Assembly: GCA_025210235.1 (NCBI GenBank)
Contig: JAOASG010000020.1
Span: forward strand, 18,404 to 82,403
Length of the DNA: 64,000 bases
Direction: 5' to 3'
Origin: Vallitalea sp.
GTDB lineage: Bacteria > Bacillota > Clostridia > Lachnospirales > Vallitaleaceae
Shown here piece after piece: positions 60,627-64,000 of the stretch. The notes beneath the pieces were generated by a model, which was not told the origin of the DNA, did not search any database, and was given only the letters and a program-made list of their open reading frames with translations. How positions within the stretch are numbered: position 1 is the first letter of the stretch; the number at the start of each line of letters is the position of its first letter. The position numbers and the translations under genes are program-made.

Positions 60627-62497
60627 TGTCAGATTACACATCAAAACTTAATCTCTATAAAGTAGACCCAACTATAGATGGAGAAGAAAAGTTTAATATC
60701 AAAACTATGATGAATAACAACTGGGACAAGATTGATACTAAAGTAAGCGAAATAGATCAAAAACTAAGTGGGATAGAAGATAATGCCAATAACTATAAAC
60801 ACCCAAGTACCCATAATGCAGATATGATAAATATTCAGGATGCAGATGGTAAGTTTAGTTCGGGTAATGTGGAAGGGGCGTTGCAGGAAGTTGGTGCGTC
60901 TATGGCTGATATTGCGTACAAACAAGCAACTATTATACAAGATGTTGATATTACAAAAGATAATATAAATGATGTATTGTATAAAAATGTAGGGGGGTCT
61001 GCTAATGCGGTAACAGTAACAAAAAAAGGTTTCACATTAACAAGTGGTAAGTATGTTGAATTTAAAGCAAAATATACTAATACAAGTAGTGTAACGATAA
61101 AGATTAATGATTTATCTACCAAAAGTCTTAAAAATGAAGATGGCTGGAGCTTAACTGCTGGAGATATAGAAAAGAATAAGTATTATAAAGCTATATACAA
61201 TGGGAGTTTTTTTGTCTTAGCCTCTAAAGGGGGCATGAAAATAAACAGTGTCGAAACAAATAACTACATAGTGAACGCAGGGCAACCAATAAAAGCAGGT
61301 GATTTAGTTCAATTTGTCAATAATAAAGTAAGTTTACCAAGTAAGAATTTTACAAATGGTATGGGACTTAGTTCTAAGTATGCTTTTGGTTCAGATGAGT
61401 CGCCATGCAATACAAGTGTTATACAATTAAGTTCGACAAAGGTATTGGCGTGTTACTATGATAGTGATTCAAACTCAAAAAACTCAAAAGCTGTTGTATT
61501 AAACATATCGGGGAATACCATAACAAGTGGTTCAAAATACGTGTTTTGTAATGGTAGAGCTGAAGACATTGATGTTATTCAATTAAATTCTTCAAAAGCT
61601 ATAGTGACTTATAGCGACCGTAGTAATAATGGTTATGGTACATCAATTATATTAAACATATCAGGAAACAACATAACAAGCGGTTCAAAATACGTGTTTA
61701 ATACAGGGGGAACAAGTGATATAGCTACAGCAAAACTAGATTCTTCAAAAATTCTAGTATGCTACAGAGATAACTCCAATAATAGATATGGCACAGCTGT
61801 TGTATTGAGTATATATGGGAATAGTATATCAAAAGGTTCAAATTATATATTTGCTTCTAGGCGTGTGTTTAGTACAATGTCAGCTGTGCAACTAAGCTAC
61901 TCAAAGATATGCTTATCCTATAAAAATGAGTCTGACACCTACTATTCTACAGTTATACTAAATGTGAATGGAAATAATGTAACAAAGGGTCGTGTAAGAA
62001 GTTTAGATTCTTTAGAGGCTAGATATGTAACACTTATAAAATTAGATTCGTCAAAAATATTAGCATATTATATGAAAGGTTCATCAAATCAAGGTGCTGT
62101 AAGTATAATTAAGGTGTCGGGAGATGAAATATCAACCTACTCAAACAATATATTTATTTTTAATAGAGGATACACAGGTAATATCTCATTTGCAAAAATA
62201 GATTCTTCAAAAATTTTAATAAACTATACTAAAGGTGGTGGGTCTGGAGAGGGTTCTAATATAATTATGTTACATATATCTGGAGATACCGTAACAAAAG
62301 GTTCACCCTATACGATATCAACAAATGATACGTATTGTACAACAACTGTTTTGAACCCTACCAAAGTATTAATGTGCTTCGGTCAAAGAACAGGTTCAGT
62401 CGCTACGATATTGAGCGCTGTAAAACCACTACAAGGACTGGCACTTCAAAATGGAAGTGGTGGACAGACAATTAAATGTTATGATTTTAGAAATTAA
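60626..62497 (+). CDS. Tail fibre with C-terminal seven-repeat (beta-propeller-like) domain
   Basis: This 623-residue protein is the probable receptor-binding fibre. Residues 1-40 are the baseplate-attachment part (LNLYKVDPTIDGEEKFNIKT, MNNNWDKID). Residues 40-100 are a helical, collar-like region, and 100-245 beta-rich. From about 251 to 600 there are seven repeats of about 50 residues, each with an SSKILVCY-like strand, a YGTAVVLNISGN-like strand and an ITSGSKYVF-like link. This pattern predicts a seven-bladed propeller, an unusual fibre head. The start overlaps the XkdU stop. Confidence 0.85.
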   Translation: MSDYTSKLNLYKVDPTIDGEEKFNIKTMMNNNWDKIDTKVSEIDQKLSGIEDNANNYKHPSTHNADMINIQDADGKFSSGNVEGALQEVGASMADIAYKQATIIQDVDITKDNINDVLYKNVGGSANAVTVTKKGFTLTSGKYVEFKAKYTNTSSVTIKINDLSTKSLKNEDGWSLTAGDIEKNKYYKAIYNGSFFVLASKGGMKINSVETNNYIVNAGQPIKAGDLVQFVNNKVSLPSKNFTNGMGLSSKYAFGSDESPCNTSVIQLSSTKVLACYYDSDSNSKNSKAVVLNISGNTITSGSKYVFCNGRAEDIDVIQLNSSKAIVTYSDRSNNGYGTSIILNISGNNITSGSKYVFNTGGTSDIATAKLDSSKILVCYRDNSNNRYGTAVVLSIYGNSISKGSNYIFASRRVFSTMSAVQLSYSKICLSYKNESDTYYSTVILNVNGNNVTKGRVRSLDSLEARYVTLIKLDSSKILAYYMKGSSNQGAVSIIKVSGDEISTYSNNIFIFNRGYTGNISFAKIDSSKILINYTKGGGSGEGSNIIMLHISGDTVTKGSPYTISTNDTYCTTTVLNPTKVLMCFGQRTGSVATILSAVKPLQGLALQNGSGGQTIKCYDFRN

Positions 62498-62509
62498 GGG
62501 GGTAAAAAT

Positions 62510-62758
62510 ATGATATTAGTTGATAAAAGTGTGGTTATAGCCACTATGGATAATTATGAGTTAGAAGACGGTAATATAAAAATAGGGGACACTGTATATA
62601 TGATGGGGGAGGTGATAGATATAGCACAACCCGATTATATTAGTCCACAAAAATATTGTTATGAAAAAGGGAAAGGTTTTTACGAAAATTCTAATTTTAA
62701 AGAACTTATAAACGTTGAAGAAACTGTAAACCAACAACAAAAGATAATAGAGCAATAA
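62510..62758 (+). CDS. Small protein after the fibre (possible fibre accessory)
   Basis: This 82-residue protein has a beta-rich first half (MILVDKSVVIATMDNYELED, then KIGDTVYMMGEVIDI) and a helical end (LINVEETVNQQQKIIEQ). I do not recognise a family. AGGGGGT precedes the ATG. Its place between a fibre gene and an xkdX-like gene is the place where PBSX-type elements encode small fibre chaperones or adaptors, so that role is possible but inferred. Confidence 0.6.
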   Translation: MILVDKSVVIATMDNYELEDGNIKIGDTVYMMGEVIDIAQPDYISPQKYCYEKGKGFYENSNFKELINVEETVNQQQKIIEQ

Positions 62759-62787
62759 CTAGTAGACTCTTTAATGGGGTGGAATAG

Positions 62788-62923
62788 ATGTTTGAAAGGC
62801 TAAAAGCGTTATACGAACAAGGTAAGATAGACGAGGTAGGGTTAAGCTGTAGCTAAGAAGTGGCTCACAGAGGAGCAAAAACAAGAAATAATTAGTGCGT
62901 CTATGGATACTAATGCGTATTAA
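62788..62923 (+). pseudogene. XkdX family protein, frameshifted
   Basis: ATG 62788, after GGGGTGG, opens a 22-codon frame MFERLKALYEQGKIDEVGL plus three residues, ending at TAA 62854-62856. One base later in phase the family C-terminus continues: AVAKKWLTEEQKQEIISA and on to TAA 62921-62923. Joined, they make a normal XkdX protein of about 44 residues. The break is around TTAAGC (62842-62847), where one extra A would explain it. It could be a true mutation or a sequencing error. XkdX has no known function. Confidence 0.75.
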
Positions 62924-62934
62924 TGAAAATGAAG

Positions 62935-62964
62935 AGTCGTTGCTATATCGCAGCGACTTTTTGT
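62935..62964 (+). terminator. Terminator at the end of the structural tail genes
   Basis: AGTCGTTGC (62935-62943) pairs with GCAGCGACT (62950-62958), one G-U pair, then TTTTTG. It separates the structural operon from the lysis pair. Confidence 0.82.
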
Positions 62965-63094
62965 TTAGGGAGCAAGTAAACAATTCTTTTAAATAATATT
63001 AGATATTTCGTGTTAATGTCATGTTAACCAATGATAAAATATTAATAACATAATTCTTATATAAGAAAAACACGTAATAAAGGAGGTTAACATA

Positions 63095-63358
63095 ATGAAC
63101 AACGTTGTTACTCAAAAAGAATTTTATGAAGCTATGCAAAAAATTACTAAGGAAACAAATGATTTGACTATTGCAATGATAGAAACTAAAACTCTAATAA
63201 GGGATTATAATGGGCTTAGACAAGTCATAAATGATGTTGATGATAGGGTTCAAAGATTAGAAAATTATGCTGGTAATAAAAAAAGTTATAGAGAATATAT
63301 TGGTTGGATCTTTGGACTTATAGCAACATTATTAGCAATAATAAGTAACATTAAATAA
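63095..63358 (+). CDS. XhlA-like hemolysin/holin-associated protein
   Basis: This 87-residue protein has an N-terminal coiled coil (residues 8-60, ending in DDRVQRLENYAGNK) and a single C-terminal membrane helix (YIGWIFGLIATLLAIISN). This is the XhlA pattern; in PBSX XhlA and XhlB together release the endolysin and lyse the producer. The ribosome site AAAGGAGG is strong. It follows a terminator, so a separate promoter or read-through is needed. Confidence 0.88.
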   Translation: MNNVVTQKEFYEAMQKITKETNDLTIAMIETKTLIRDYNGLRQVINDVDDRVQRLENYAGNKKSYREYIGWIFGLIATLLAIISNIK

Positions 63359-63413
63359 AATTGGTAATTGCAAAATTAAGAATTTCAATTCTTTACAGGA
63401 AAGGAGGGGTTAG

Positions 63414-63614
63414 ATGAATAGAATATTACAAAAGTTAACAAATACAAAAACAGTAATAGGTATTGCAAGTTCAGTAATTCTCATTTTAGCAAATCTTGGA
63501 ATAGAGGTTAATAATGAGCAAATAATGACAATAGTAAAAGCTCTATGTACTATTGGAGTTTTATTAGGAATTATGAACGATAGTGGGATGAAAACAATAA
63601 AATGGAATCACTAA
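63414..63614 (+). CDS. Phage holin (XhlB-like)
   Basis: This 66-residue protein has two predicted membrane segments (about 13-30 and 40-56) with a short basic N-terminus (MNRILQKLTNTKTVIG) and the LCTIGVLLGIMNDS stretch common in Gram-positive holins. AAAGGAGGGG precedes the ATG. With XhlA it makes a lysis pair, but no endolysin gene follows before the rRNA promoter. Confidence 0.88.
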   Translation: MNRILQKLTNTKTVIGIASSVILILANLGIEVNNEQIMTIVKALCTIGVLLGIMNDSGMKTIKWNH

Positions 63615-63682
63615 AAATAGAAGTATTTTAGAGATTACAAAACAGAAGTAAAAAAATAAATGAAATTTTTTTGTAAAAATAC

Positions 63683-63711
63683 TTGACACTTTTTATATAA
63701 TTTGTTATTAT
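63683..63711 (+). promoter_or_regulatory. rRNA operon promoter
   Basis: TTGACA (63683-63688), 17-base spacer and TATTAT (63706-63711), about 160 bases before the mature 16S end. A hairpin CCAGA/TCTGG (63840-63852) in the leader may take part in processing. Confidence 0.7.
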
Positions 63712-63871
63712 AGTCTCCGACGCAGTTTTGAACAATGAAAAATTAATAGTATATTAAACAATGAACTTTTTTATAAAAGTTTACCCAAGAAATTCCTTAG
63801 TAAATTAATGGATGAAGACGATAGTCTATAAAATATAAGCCAGAGTGTCTGGTTAGGATTTAAAAAGCTTT

Positions 63872-64000
<129 letters not shown>

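Larger units (their letters stand above)
50550..63614. mobile_element. Headless contractile phage-tail locus (probable R-type bacteriocin/tailocin)
   Basis: The span runs from the ImmA/IrrE protease to the holin. It holds a regulator block, sheath, tube, chaperone, tape measure, hub, baseplate, fibre and XhlA/holin genes in the order of B. subtilis PBSX xkd genes. Between the regulators and the first tail gene there is no terminase, portal, capsid, integrase or replication gene, and none later. This is what defines a tailocin rather than a prophage. No endolysin gene was found inside it. Confidence 0.82.

Noticed and set aside
50550..63614. Extracellular contractile injection system or intact prophage
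   Set aside because: No AAA+ ATPase typical of eCIS and no toxin cargo seen; no head, integrase or replication genes for a prophage. Tailocin is the simpler reading.

Overview
The window is AT-rich (roughly 30% GC by eye) DNA from an endospore-forming member of the Firmicutes, most likely class Clostridia. Supporting signs are the spore genes spoVT, yabP, yabQ and spoIIE, strong Shine-Dalgarno sites, and a conserved run of genes matching the Bacillus subtilis mfd-to-ftsH neighbourhood. A marine or gut polysaccharide-degrading clostridium (Vallitalea or Lachnospirales type) would fit, but the genus cannot be fixed from this sequence.

Region 1 (1-18005) is core housekeeping and sporulation: the end of mfd, a PrsA-like foldase lipoprotein, spoVT with a good sigma-G-type promoter, mazG, an HU gene, rqcP, yabP, yabQ, divIC, spoIIE with a Spo0A-type promoter, tilS, hpt and ftsH. 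A UPF0178 gene (minus strand), a nuclease-helicase fusion and an asparaginase follow. Several intergenic gaps hold unusually elaborate inverted-repeat elements (5847-5918, 13831-13940, 18221-18336).

Region 2 (18433-24801) is mixed: a small unknown gene, a cytoplasmic GH13 maltodextrin-type hydrolase, tRNA-Ser(CGA), helD behind a long structured leader with an intrinsic terminator, a 57-residue exported peptide, and a cupin with a Tyr/Pro repeat.

Region 3 (24888-50377) is a carbohydrate-use island. It has two YesM-type kinase/AraC-type regulator pairs, a membrane-spanning AraC regulator, an oligosaccharide ABC importer (binding protein plus two permeases, no ATPase gene beside them), an RbsABC-like importer, a predicted five-bladed propeller glycosidase, a secreted 1498-residue heparinase II/III-type polysaccharide lyase, and a cytoplasmic enzyme of uncertain family. 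The second kinase pair is fused into an operon with a membrane-anchored paralogue of the Rbs-like binding protein, suggesting ligand sensing through that protein. The inferred flow is extracellular depolymerisation, import of oligosaccharides, then intracellular cleavage.

Region 4 (50550-63614) is a PBSX/XkdK-type contractile phage-tail locus with no head, packaging, replication or integration genes: an R-type bacteriocin (tailocin) in its most likely reading. An Xre repressor and ImmA/IrrE protease diverge from an HTH activator across paired operator-bearing promoters. Then come tail terminator, sheath, tube, a tail assembly chaperone with a canonical A AAA AAC -1 frameshift, tape measure, LysM hub protein, XkdQ/R/S, baseplate J, XkdU, a fibre ending in seven ~50-residue repeats (predicted seven-bladed propeller), a small accessory protein, a frameshifted xkdX, XhlA and a holin. 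No endolysin lies beside the holin.

The window ends in the promoter and first ~129 bases of a 16S rRNA gene.
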